DNA of 64,000 bases from Stentor roeselii. Its lineage: Eukaryota > Ciliophora > Heterotrichea > Heterotrichida > Stentoridae. The notes under the pieces are model-generated. The model saw only the letters and a list, made by a program, of their open reading frames with translations, had not been told where the DNA came from and searched no databases. This document shows positions 48,702 through 60,922 of this stretch, piece by piece. Position 1 is the stretch's first letter. Each line of letters starts with the position of its first letter. Both the position numbers and the translations under genes were made by a program. The stretch covers positions 99,025-163,024 of the forward strand of contig RSEH01000086.1 of the NCBI GenBank assembly GCA_006503475.1. The letters are read 5' to 3'.

Positions 48702-50798
48702 TTACTTTCTACTTACTCCGCATACCCTGCCTTTCAGAAGGAAAATCGGGATTTGACTTTTTGAAAGGGACAGACAAGGCGATGGCTCTAAATTTTTTAT
48801 CTTTATATCACTCATAAACTTATCACTTTCGAGGTCACCTTCAAGAAAATAACTCGCAGATGTATCATTGATAAAACTTTGAGGTTCCCAAAACTCTTCT
48901 TCTGCTTCTCTTCCTACTTCTCCTCTGAGTCCTCGCTCATTTATTAAATTTTCTGTCAAATTATTGATTGAATCAGGTTCTATTAAGCCTTCAGCTAAAT
49001 TCTTAATCGAAGTTGATTCAATTAAATTTTCTGGTAGATTGATGTTTGATCCTGGTATATTTGAATTGATTTTTCTTGGAGTAATTCTTGATCTTGATTC
49101 AAAAAAATTATTGCTGGTGTATCTTCTTAAAAAGTGAGCTAATTCGTGGAATAATGTAAGAAACCAAGCAACAAGGTATCTTGGAGGTGGATTAAAAATA
49201 GTTTTAAGATCATATATATTCAAAAAAATGTTTAAATTATGGGTTGTAAAGCCATGTAAACTTGTTGGCAAAGGAATGATATAGACACGAGGTAGAGCAT
49301 GATTAAAAATGATATCTAAAATTTGATTCTTAAGATTTCGATCAAGAAACTTCGATAAAATATTTATTACTTTTTTATGCATCAATAATTTCTGAATTTT
49401 TTGAAGTATTTCACAACAAAAAATTAGTGAAAAACAAGAGGATAGTTTTAGGAAAAAAGATTCTGATTCAAAAAAATAATTCCAGTCAGTATTGTATGAT
49501 TGAGCAGTCAAGCCAATCAAAATATAATCCTGCAAATAAGGGCATAAATACTTTATAGTTTTTAGTTTGGAATAATAATCAAGGGCTCTGCGACGTATCT
49601 GATTTTGTATTGATGACTGAAAATTTTCTCTAAGGTTTTGACTAGAAGTCATATCAACAAGGAATACCCAGATAAAATAAAGAATCCCGTTGAGAACATC
49701 AATTTTAGTACTAAAACATGGAGTGTTTAAAAATTTATTTTTGGATTCTTGTAAAATATCATAATAATTTGCTAAAATCTGTTGAGATTCTTTATAAAGT
49801 ATATTACAAAAGATATCTCCTGCAGTTCTATATGTAAAGATGTTATTCTGAAGTTTTTGAAAACTTTTGAGAATAGTTTTAAAATTAGTATTTAATTTTT
49901 CAGTAGAAGTAAGTGAATAATAAAGTTTTATTTCATTTAATTCAAAGCACTCACTTAAACTTTTTATATTTAAGTCAGCTAAACAAATCATTGTAATGAT
50001 TTCTACAATTTTTAAATTATTTGTAACTTTAAACAATGGGCAATTTTTTATAGTTTTATAATTAATCAGTAGAGAGTAAGTATTCTGAATCGGTATAACT
50101 GGAAGCCTCTTAAAATTTATATCATATAGAAATAGTACAATTAAATGCAGTGATCCAAAATCAGGACTTCTAAAGATTTCGAGGTCATTTTTGTAATATT
50201 CGATTGAATCATCTAACAAATCATCAAAATCAGGTTGTAAATAATTATTTCTAGTAAGCCTTATGTTATTAAATAATTCTTCATAATCTTTTCCGAAATC
50301 AAATTGATCAGCAAGAAAATGATCCCCTAATATTAAATCATTTTCATCAATAAAAACAGTATCTGGGTTTAAAAGAAAGTAGTAAATACTTTTGGAATTT
50401 ATAAGATAAACAAGTTTTATTAGATTTGAAATAATAATCAGCTTCTTATCTGGACATTCGTTTACCAATTCTGAGAGTCGTATAGGATAAAATTCTGATA
50501 CCAATATATATGAAGAAGATGCTTCTTCATCAATGAAAAAGTAGGCTATAGCATTGTCCCGAATATTAAGTGCTCTTAATTTGAGGATAATATCTACCTC
50601 TCTTGCAGCTACAGCCCTTATCTTTTCCCTAGTAGATGTGAATTTTCTAATATAACATTTTCTTTGAAGATTTATATTTCCTTCAAAATATGAAAGACTT
50701 TGACCGTTGTAGCTCTTTTCTTGATAAACTTGAATAAATTCCAAATTATTCGGCGGATTTTCCAAATATAAAGAATCGAATGGTTTCATCGTTGCCAT
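48702..50798 (-). CDS. Degenerate protein kinase-like domain fused to an HExxH metalloprotease-like domain
   Basis: 698 residues. The N-terminal 250 follow a kinase plan: a strand with Lys/Arg, an AREVDIILKL helix as in the C-helix, and a segment reading NPDTVFIDENDLILGDH where the catalytic loop and DFG would lie. HRD, the catalytic Asn and DFG are all replaced, so it should be catalytically dead. The middle is helical and unrecognised. HELAH occurs at residues 551-555, followed by FLRR and, about 75 residues later, an acidic helix (GREAEEEFWE) that could give the third zinc ligand as in gluzincins. It is intact although it lies in an A+T-rich, pseudogene-rich block. The function is unknown; a regulated intracellular protease is one possibility. 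Confidence 0.7.
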   Translation of the reverse strand: MATMKPFDSLYLENPPNNLEFIQVYQEKSYNGQSLSYFEGNINLQRKCYIRKFTSTREKIRAVAAREVDIILKLRALNIRDNAIAYFFIDEEASSSYILVSEFYPIRLSELVNECPDKKLIIISNLIKLVYLINSKSIYYFLLNPDTVFIDENDLILGDHFLADQFDFGKDYEELFNNIRLTRNNYLQPDFDDLLDDSIEYYKNDLEIFRSPDFGSLHLIVLFLYDINFKRLPVIPIQNTYSLLINYKTIKNCPLFKVTNNLKIVEIITMICLADLNIKSLSECFELNEIKLYYSLTSTEKLNTNFKTILKSFQKLQNNIFTYRTAGDIFCNILYKESQQILANYYDILQESKNKFLNTPCFSTKIDVLNGILYFIWVFLVDMTSSQNLRENFQSSIQNQIRRRALDYYSKLKTIKYLCPYLQDYILIGLTAQSYNTDWNYFFESESFFLKLSSCFSLIFCCEILQKIQKLLMHKKVINILSKFLDRNLKNQILDIIFNHALPRVYIIPLPTSLHGFTTHNLNIFLNIYDLKTIFNPPPRYLVAWFLTLFHELAHFLRRYTSNNFFESRSRITPRKINSNIPGSNINLPENLIESTSIKNLAEGLIEPDSINNLTENLINERGLRGEVGREAEEEFWEPQSFINDTSASYFLEGDLESDKFMSDIKIKNLEPSPCLSLSKSQIPIFLLKGRVCGVSRK

Positions 50799-51141
50799 TA
50801 TAATATAATAATTAACTTAAAAATATCACTTTATGCTAAAATTAGGAACAATTCTGAAGTATTTAGAAAGTCAGATTACTTGAAGGCAGGATTATCAGCC
50901 TCAGGAGTAAAACAAGTTACAGAATATTATCTAATATACTGAGTGCCGGCAAAGATTTAAAGTCCAAAAAGCTTAAAAAACCCTAACACACAATAGCCCA
51001 GCAATAGAAAACAGTCTAAAGCCCTGTCTTTCCAATTAGATAATTATTACTCCTTAATAATTCAGGGCAGATCAATATTCTATAAGTAATAGTTATGCTT
51101 ATTTTCAGTTAAATTATCGACTTGTTCCTGAATGGTTCTCT
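50799..51141. other. A+T-rich intergenic region with one telomere-like unit
   Basis: Upstream region of the pseudokinase gene. A single CCCTAACA occurs at 50981-50988, probably by chance. No gene seen. Confidence 0.4.
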
Positions 51142-51575
51142 TCAGCTTGCTTTATCAGTCTTTTCAGCTTTAATTGGTTTGTACTTCTTTGCATTCTTTC
51201 TAGCAATTTTTGAATGTTGAGTAGCTGTGTCGAAGACTTTAGACTTTACTTGGAGTTGACCATTGTGATAGTTATTTTTTTGTGAGTTCTGATTCTTTTC
51301 TTCTCGCTTGTTAGCTGTATCGGGTCGACGAGTGATGTATTTGTAAAAAATTATTTCTTTGGTTTCCACAGCAAATTTTAACAGGTTTTCTTTTTTTTTT
51401 TTGTATTATTGGTTAATAATTTACTTTTTTTTCGAAGATTCAGCTTTTATAATTGAATTTCTTGGCTATATACCAACTGACTGAGTCCTTCAAATTCACT
51501 TTCAGAATCACTTTTTTAGGTTTAGGTTGTCGTTGTTTTTCGTCATCTGCTCTTTCTGCTTATTAAGTTTAGAGT
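51142..51575 (-). pseudogene. Lys-rich broken coding stretch
   Basis: Two minus-strand segments look coding. The first, near 51560-51455, includes RADDEKQRQPKPKKVI and VNLKDSVSWYIAKKFNY and stops at a TGA. The second, 51369-51142, is a 75-codon basic frame (VETKEIIFYKYITRRPD and on). They lie in different frames, separated by an A12 run. The set could be a decayed gene; it is weak because the DNA is A-rich on that strand. Confidence 0.25.
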
Positions 51576-52043
51576 TATCTGACTATATCTGAATTATTTA
51601 CTTTCTGTTTTATTTATCAAGCGATTTCAAATCCTCAATTTTTACTGATAACTCAATGATCACTACAATGTTTACTTGGACTGATTTAAAAAATTTTCAG
51701 TTTTTTATGAAATTCCGGTATTTCTAAGCTTCTGCCTGAGAAGGTATTTTCTTTCTATAAATGCAACAGGCCTTTTCTAAGTACTTTAGCTGATCATCTG
51801 AGAAAGTGAATCGTTTTTTATGTTTTAAAATTGTCTTAGTAGATTTGCAATAATTTATTAACCAATTATTTGTTTAATAGCTGTTTTTAATTAACAACTT
51901 TGGTTGAATGTGCTAATTATTCATAGTTCAATATTAAATTAATCATTTAATCACTAGATCAACGAGCATGCTAATATTATTCATCTTATATATAAACAAA
52001 TAAAACTTCTAAATATATAAATTGTTCTTAATTATAACTCTAA
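51576..52043. other. A+T-rich intergenic region
   Basis: About 470 nt without a supported gene, lying 3' of the large broken REJ/GPS gene. Confidence 0.4.
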
Positions 52044-55000
52044 TTACTTATGACAAACATCACATAATTGGCATATTGGACATTCTAATCCTGACTTACA
52101 ATCTTCGCAATTTTTACACTTTTCACATCTAAAGCTTCTCCAAAATATTTTTAATCGTATACATCTGTTAAAAAGTCTTGTTTTTTGAAACTTACGCTTG
52201 ATAATACCTCCAAAAATTATTTCAAAGGGTTCAAATATTAATATCTCAGCAGTGATGCTAATCAAACAACAAACAAGCCAGAATATACTAACTTTTTTTC
52301 CAAATGCTGTAGAGAAGCATGAGATTTCATAGATAAAATAAATATATAATAAGATAAACACAAAGGGTAAAACGATAAATCTATATTTTATATGTCTTTT
52401 AAATTTGACTTTTTCAATAATGAATAAAATACATTTCATCAATGAAGTTAAAAGTGCTGTAAAGAAAATAGCGATGATACTAATCCTATGGAAGTTTTCT
52501 TCTAATGTTTCTTCAAACTTTTCAATATTTTCTTCTCTTTTTAAGTAAAAATATAGAGCATCTAATAGGGCTTCAAAAAATATTATGAAGTAAATTTTTG
52601 TTATTTTATAGTATTTTCTAGATGATTGTTTATTGAAAATAATAATTTGTATTGTTCTGTAGTAGTTTTTGTAAAATATGAATATTTTCTGAAGTTTTTC
52701 TTTTATTTTTTCTACATTTGTTTTTTGACTATCATTTTTAGGTAGTGGATAGTCGATATTAGGAATATTTTGATATTTATGTTTTGCTCCTTCATTTCCT
52801 TGTAAATTTATTTCTTCATAAACTTTTAAATTAACTGATTCATTTTCTTGTAAATTTCCTTCTAAACTTTCTTCACAAAGATAGTTTCTTTGAGCTCTGA
52901 AATCTGAAAAATCAAGATTTTCATCATCATTTATAATTTCTGGATCTGACTGAATATTTAGTGGATAGTTTGATCGATCTGAATTTTCACCTAAATGTGA
53001 ATTATCATGTATTAAAAGTTTCTTACTTCTTTTCAATTCATTTGAATTTAAGTTTTTTGAATCAACTTTTTCTTTTTGCTCAATTATTTGTGACTCTTTA
53101 TTTAAACTCGAAGTATTTTCGATAGATTGAAATATTTCAGGTTTATTATTTAAGGAAAGTTGATTTATAATAAAGGCTCTCAGTAAAGAAGTAGCAAATA
53201 CAAATAATATCACAACTGAGAAAATGAATCCCGGAAGACTAAAAGTTGCCAAGGTAAACTCTCGAACTCCTTCACTATAAGATGAAGACACTTTTATCGA
53301 TCCAATGGTGAAAGTTGTTAAATGATTACAAGCACAATAAATTGAGTCTTTAGAGACCTTATATATTTCGCATCCTTTTGTGCTCCATCTCTTCGAATTT
53401 TCTTCAAAATACAAACATTTTCCGTTTTTTGCATCCTTTGAAGAAAAATTGGCAGGAATTTCTATAATCACATTTATTTCCTTGGTTTTTAGAGGGTATT
53501 CTTTATATTCAATAGAGTTTTCATAAAGACTTAGAGAAACCAATTGATGATGTGAATTTGCTGAAGGAGTAGATTTTATTAATGTATGGAAAACTCCTAT
53601 CAGGTCATCATCATTTTGATTTTCTAGATAAATATTTCTGATGTTAAATGAATATCCTTGATTGAATGAAATTAGATTTTGAAGATTTTTTGATTTCATA
53701 ACACTTAAATTTGATATAGTTTTCTTGTTTTGAGATGAAATTATGATATCTGAAACATAATTCAATCTTCTCATAATTAATATATTTATTTTATTATTTG
53801 TTTTAATAAACTCAAGAAGAGTTTGTTCACTTTTTACTATTGTATCATCAGTGATAGGTATTAAACATTGTAATAAATTTAAAATATTTTGAGCCTGCTT
53901 ACTATCAACCCCTATTTTTTCAACTTTATCTAATAAGTTTGTAGTTACACTTAATCCAAGATCAACATTTTCTTTGTAAGAATCGATTATTTGAGTTTTT
54001 AAAATCAAAGAATTCATATTTTCTACTATTTGGTCAATCAAGCCATTAGTTGGGTTGCTAATCAAAATAAAATCATTCATATATTTAATTGACTTCCTGA
54101 AGATTTCTTGATGAATTGTTTTGTATTTACCTGCCTTTAAAGTGGCAGAAATAACATTTGAAATAACTGCAGGAATACTAGTAGATGGTTCTATTTTTTC
54201 AAGGCTTTGAAGTATTATTCCGGATAAATTTTCCTGTTTTTTTACTTGAACATCTGAAGTAACTTCTGTAAAATCATCAAGAGAATCATAAATTCTGCAT
54301 ATTGCAAACGAGTTTTTCACCCATGCAAGCTTAGTTGAATAACGCTCAGCTTGACTTATTCTTAACAATGAAGGATGGTTTGTTTGGCCATAAGAAAAAC
54401 TATATCTCAAAGGTAAATCTTCATCATCATCAAGCCAATTCATTGCAATAAACATAAAATCAGTTTCGAATTCTTTTCCATTCGAAGGTTCGATACTGAA
54501 GCTTCCGTGTAAAGGAGGAGTATTGATCTTGAAAGAATGAAAAAATTCAAATCCATTAATAATTAATATCAGTTGGTACTCCAAGCCAATTCCTAAACCG
54601 AGGTCTGAAGGGTTTAATTCAAATTGGCAGTCCTTTATATCTAGTTTTTGAAATGGCTTTGTTATATAAATAGAATCACATTTTAATATTTCGTTGTTAT
54701 CTACAAAAGTATCTATAATAGTTGGAGAATTTTTGGGGAATTTATTGATATTTCCTTTAGAGATAGTTGAAAATTTTACTGGAGGGACTTCCTGATCATA
54801 TAAAGTAGCATTATAATAAAGATATGATGAATAACTTGATGTTATAGTCAATCGAATGGAGATGGACTTTGATTTAAGATATTCTCTTGGAATTACCAAA
54901 ATTTCTGGGTCTTCATTGATGTCATCACATTTTTTCCAAATTAATTCCTGCTGATTGGGATCTATGCAATCCCAATCATAAGATAATTTTGAATTAAAAG

Positions 55001-57184
55001 TAGATTCCTTTAAATTTCTGGTATTTGAGTCTAGTGACTTTTGTTTGGCGATTAAAGTCAAATCCGAGTTTCTAGATATGGCACCTTGCACTCTATCAAT
55101 ATATATCTGCGGTGAATCAGAAATCATTTCAATTTTTCCTTTAGAAACAGATACTTCTTTATTACTTGAAAATATTTTTAAAACAAAATCATAATTTCCT
55201 GGGTTTAATTCACCAGCTTCTACGATCAGCAGAGGAGAGTTTCTTGAAAGAGATTTATAAACATTATGAAGAATTTCCCATTTATAAGTAATCGAATCAA
55301 AATTTTCGCAAAAGACAAGTTGATCTCTTGTGATTTGACAATCAAATGAATACCAGCATCTATAAAAGCTACCTACAACTGGATATAATTTTTGGGAAAA
55401 ATCTAAATCAATAGACATTTCAGAGGAATCAGAGCTTTTAAAATATGTCTCTACTGTTAATTTTATCAAGATTGAACTAATTTTCTGCTTTTTTTAATTT
55501 CGAATGATATCATTGAATTATTAGAATTTTCGTTTTGTAATTCGATAGGTTTCTTTTCACCATTAGTAATATCGTAAACTTGATATTTATACTGTAAGTT
55601 GTTTCGAAAGTTTCCTCTAGAACTTTTTGCATCGAAAGAAAGAACTTTTGTTTCATCACAGACATTTTGAGAATTAAGGTTTTGTGTAATTATTGCTTGA
55701 GGACGAGGTTTTACTTTACCAGTAAAAATAGGAATATCAAGAGGTTTTAATACTCGAATAAAGACACAAATATTTTCTTTAGCATAAAAATTTGAAATGT
55801 TAAGAGAAAGGTAATTGCTAAAAATCTTATTTTCATCACCCAATTCAATTCTGTATGTATTTCCATCAACTCTTATCAAATAATCAGTCCCTAATATTTC
55901 TTTATTCAAAATGATATTTTTAATATCTGATTCAATTTTATCAATTGTTAGTGATTTATTGATATTTATTTCAATGAAATTGTAATTTTCTATTAAATTA
56001 ATACTAATATTATCTTTTTAAATCCACCTTTTACATAATGAGCAATTTTTTCCATTCAGTTTCTCAAAACCTATTTTACACTGACAATTATGTTTATACA
56101 TATTTTCTGCATCACTGCATTTACAAAAATCATTCGGGTCAGCAAATTTATTAAAGCATTCTTGACAAACTTGCGAATCATTACATTTTTTACAACCGTC
56201 AAAACATTTTGAACATATTTTTCTATCTAGGAAAAATCCATCGGAGCATTCTGTGACATATAAAAATTTACTTATTGATTGTTGGTCCGGTAAACCACTT
56301 AAAATCAAGTCGAATTCCCCAGGGGATAAAATCATGAATTCCACTTGAGCTTCTCCTTTGTGCATTGTGCCATTATATTTACCAGAAGGATAAACAGAAT
56401 CATAAAAGATCACATTAGCTTCACTAGATGTTTTATTTTTAGGTTCTAATGATAATGTAAAAGGATAAGAGCCATTTCCTCTATAATTTTTCGATTCAAC
56501 TTCTCCATTTGAATCAATTAATTTTATGCTTGCATAAATTTTCATGGTTGTGTTCACTGAGTCAATCAAAACTCCATTTATATCTGTTACTTTTAATAAA
56601 AATGTAAGTGGCTTAGGGTTTATTTGTATTGAGTTCGAGTAGATATCTTCATATTTAGCGATAAGATAATATATCTTAGTTTCATTTAAAAATAAAACAA
56701 TGCTTCTTGAATGATAGTTTATTCTTTCTTTTGCCCAAATAGTGTTATTCTGATCTATTATTGAAACCAAAGTATCATTTAAAAAGTTTTTATTATCGTC
56801 TCCTCTAATAAATATGTTTATCTTAAAATCAGTGTAGGTTGTGACTGAATAATTAACAGGAAAAATTTCTAAATATTTTACTGAATTAATTATTGAAATG
56901 CTGTATGAACTTGTCCAAGAATCGATGAAATCACATGAAGAATTAATCGATAACTTAAAACTTCCGGAGGAAAAAATTTTAACATTTGAAAAGCGCAAAT
57001 AACCACAACCAACTTTATAATAGCTATCATATAAAATTTCAGTTCCTGAGCTCTGAAAATAAGGATCAGGTATTAGAGTCAATCTAAAATTGCATAGTTC
57101 AACATTTTGATTACATACTAGAGATTCAGAGCTGTTATCCTTAAGGCTTGCAACTAGATCAAAAGTTTCATTACTTGTTTTTAC

Positions 57185-57199
57185 CTAATTTTTTCTTAC
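57185..57199 (-). other. 15-nt intron in the broken REJ-GPS gene
   Basis: Coding strand GTAAGAAAAAATTAG. It contains the in-frame TAG that closes the 57185-58333 frame; removal joins it in frame to the following module. Confidence 0.75.
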
Positions 57200-58435
57200 G
57201 ATATTTGATGGCAGTTGAGGAGAGATTTTTATTGAGAGGCCAAACATAAAAAAGCTTGAATTAAAATTATTTGAGGTCACTCTAAACTCTGAATAACCAA
57301 CTTTCGACAGCATAATATTTGAGATATTACAAAAACCATTGTAATTATCACAAATATAATTGTTGCTACTATTTCTTATTTCATAAATTTGAAACTTTTG
57401 AAGTTGCAAGAAATTATTATCATCATCTCCTAGCATGTTCATACTGATAAAGCTAGGTAGGAATACAGTTATTATAAAATTATTCAATTTGAAGCCCTTA
57501 ACGTGATTTTTTGAAAAAACTTGGAATTTTGTACTTTTAATTGGAAGTAAATTATTCGAGATTTCAATTGTAAAATGACCAGAAGAAAGAATACTTAATT
57601 TCAAAATTTTTATACCTTGCTGGGTAAATCCTGAGTATAAACCATTAACATACACATTATCATTTATTTGAAAAGTACATCCTGAATTTTCACTTGAATT
57701 ACTTAATAATGCTAAAGTAAAAGGATATGATCCTTTATTATAATTTTCTGATTCATATAAACCTTTTGAATCGATTACCTCAATTTTAGCATTCAGTGTT
57801 TCTGTTGAGTCTGTTGAGTTTATCGGTTGATTTAAAGTATTATATAAAGAAAATATGAACTCAAGTGGTATCGATGTGATTTTAATTATATTTGACTCTA
57901 CATCTCCACATGAAGTTTTGAAAAAATAATCTTTTATTTCGTTGACAGAAAAACTGATAGAGGATTTTCCCTTATATATTATTACTGTAGCCCAAATTTT
58001 GTTTTCTTGATCTTTAATATAAACTAAACATTCTTCGAGGTAAGTTTCATTATCACTTCCTAAAATGTTTATATTTATTGAAAAGTTTGAATTAACATAA
58101 ACCTCTGAATCAGTGATACTTAGCATAACCCGGCTAACTGAATTTTTAATTAAGAAAACCGGAGTTATATATTCTGACAGTACTGATTCACAATTGCTTG
58201 AAAATCTTAAGTTAAAAAGACCTGAAGAAAGTATGTAAATCTCATCAAAAGTTACTTCATTATCCCAAATAAAATTTGTAAAATTTCCTTTTATCATAGC
58301 TCCAGAATTATTATTCATCTGATAGATTTCCAATTTTACTTCACATCGTTTTGTTCTTCCGTAAGTATCATTTCTTTCATTAGCTGCATCTTTTATGCTA
58401 AAAATTGCTTTAAAAGGATTTATACTTTTGTCAGG

Positions 58436-58450
58436 CTAAATATGAATTAC
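58436..58450 (-). other. 15-nt intron next to a 1-base frame error
   Basis: Coding strand GTAATTCATATTTAG. Removing 15 nt leaves one base too many; a T-run of three instead of four just upstream would restore the phase-0 junction seen at the other module introns. Confidence 0.65.
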
Positions 58451-59078
58451 GAAAATAATTGTCGAAGGAACAAAGGTTCCATTTTTTAACTTCTAATAAA
58501 AAATTAGATGTGATATTATTTGTGACAGCTACTAGAGAATGATTTCCAAGAACCTGGGTAGTATAAAAACAATAACTTTTAACTTTTATATATTGGCATT
58601 CTAAAATTAGTTCAGAACTGTTATAAATTTTAATATCTCTATTTCCAATAAATTTCCTTGAATCTTCCCCTATGAGTTCAACTATCAATTCAATGGTTTG
58701 CACAATACTTACTTTTTGATTTTTAGCACTTAATTTACTGAATAATACTTGATTAGAAATGTTTATATCTTTTATAATATATGGAATAATTGTAGAGTTA
58801 TCAAATTGATATGAAACTGCTTTGATATTGAAAACTCCTGCAGATAAAATCCTAAAGGAGCCTATTGCTGTTACTGAGCACAAGTAAACTCCGAAAACTC
58901 CACCATCATATATTTTATTATTTTGTGTATTCTGCACGGCCAATCCTGAATGTTCAGAGTCTGATTCTATACTTAAAAGGATTTTTAGGGTAGTGTCCCT
59001 AGTTATTTGACATTTTATTCCTTTAAATTTATCATAAACGCTTGCGAAAATTTCAAAAGTATCTGAACTCAAGCTTGG

Positions 59079-59093
59079 CTAAATGAAAATTAC
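59079..59093 (-). other. 15-nt intron between beta-rich modules
   Basis: Coding strand GTAATTTTCATTTAG, with in-frame TAG. Removal gives an uninterrupted phase-0 join to a module starting Pro-Ser. Confidence 0.8.
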
Positions 59094-59654
59094 AGTTTTT
59101 GCCAAATTTAAATTTATATATAACGGATGAACTTTTGTATTTAAAAAATTCTCAACATTGTCACATAAAGCTCTTAAGGAATATACATCAAGGTTAGGAA
59201 CAAAAATTCTGAAATTTGTATAACCCCCTTTGATATCATTTGAAAATTCATTTCCTATGTTATCCTTAAAATATAACTTGCAAGTATCTTTATAAGGATT
59301 CCCATCCAAACCTAAAATTCTAATATTTACATCAACATATGTAAAAATAGAAAAATTTGAAGGATTAATCCAGATTTCTATGTTTTGAACACGATTTTCT
59401 ATTATTTGAATAGTTAATTCATTTGAAGATGTAGAATTCCCAGCGCTTGAAATGGTAAAAATTCCACTCTTAGGTGTGATTATTGGATTAGATATTCCTT
59501 TACCTTCAATTATATCAATACTAAAATATTCATTTATTGTATTTTCAGAGTCTTTATAGTTTAAATTAGCAGAAAAGTTAGCATTTTTCAATATATTTCC
59601 ATATGAGTCAGTTACATTCGCAATAACATTAAAACTATCAGAGACGAAGGAAGG

Positions 59655-59669
59655 CTAAATGTTTATTAC
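59655..59669 (-). other. 15-nt intron between beta-rich modules
   Basis: Coding strand GTAATAAACATTTAG, phase 0, again directly before a module starting Pro-Ser. Confidence 0.8.
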
Positions 59670-60269
59670 TGTGGTATTAAGAGAAAGATTCAAAATTGCT
59701 CTTGATGAGCAAATAGAAATTCCTCCTAAAATGTATTTCTCAGAGTTCGTGCTAGTTGTAACTTCGAAATATGAACAACCTGCAATTATGAAAAAACCTT
59801 CATAATATAAGTTCGAAATTGAATAATGCTTTTGTTTATTAAGCCAAACTATTTCTGCTGGTTGATTCATGTCAATATTAATATCTTCAATGAATGGCTG
59901 ATCATCTTCCCCTATTAGTTGTACTTCAATCTTAAAGCTTGAATAAACTTCTATAGTTATTGATGTATTGAGCTTTAAGATAGCACTTTTTATTTTGTTT
60001 TTTATTATAATATTTTCTGATTGTGCATGTGTAAGATTGGCCAATGATGAGACTTGCATTTTAAATGATCCAGATGATAAAATTCTTAAATTCTCATAAG
60101 TGCAATCACCATGCAATAATTTTTCACCCCAAAATCCAAATGTTGTATTCCCAGATGTGATTCCTGTTTGAATTAAGGTCAAATATATACGAAACTGAAA
60201 TGACTTTATATAGTATCCATTAGAATTATGAGCTTCTACAATTGCTGACAATGTATTTGTATTAGAAGG

Positions 60270-60284
60270 CTGTTTAAATATTAC
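60270..60284 (-). other. 15-nt intron between beta-rich modules
   Basis: Coding strand GTAATATTTAAACAG, phase 0, before a module starting Pro-Ser. Its end resembles that of the MFS intron (TTTAAACAG). Confidence 0.75.
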
Positions 60285-60907
60285 TTTAGGTAAAAGAGTT
60301 AACGAAAGAAAACTTCTACTTATTAAAATAGTTGTCTTATTAACAAAAGTATTGACTCTATAGTGTAATTCAGCTATTCCTTATCCAAAAAATTGTAAAT
60401 ATGTTGTAGGAAGAATTGTTTTGGCCCATAAAACCATTCTAGAGTTCCATTAATTCCTAAATCACTTAATTCTGTGATATATATTTCTAAACTTCCCATA
60501 AAGTAATTTAAATCGTCTCCTCTTAAATCTAAAATTAATGGGAATAGTTGATAATTTTTGATTTCAGGAATTTTTGCAATAAGCCTATTAATACTATTAG
60601 TGGCTGTAAATAAATTGGAATAGTTTCCTTTGATATTTATTGAATTAGGTATAAGCCTGAAGTAAAAGGTTCCTGAGGATAGAACCTTAATGTTTGCAAT
60701 AATAAATGTATTATTACTTATTATTGAATCATACTGCAAATTGATGCTTTTATTTCCAATGGTAAAATTTAGGCCAGAATTAGAGGCATCTATAGATATC
60801 ATATCAATATTGAGCTTATAACATTTTAACACATTTATATCAATTATTTCTCCCCGGTATGAATTTATAGAACCATTGATATCAAAGGGAATCTGGATAG
60901 TTGAGTT

Positions 60908-60922
60908 CTAAATAAAAATTAC
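60908..60922 (-). other. 15-nt intron between beta-rich modules
   Basis: Coding strand GTAATTTTTATTTAG, phase 0, with the stop TAG inside. Removal joins the first preserved module to the next. Confidence 0.8.

Noticed and set aside
50981-50988. A single CCCTAACA unit as a second telomeric site
   Set aside because: One 8-nt match is expected by chance in C/A-rich stretches; no tandem copies adjoin it.
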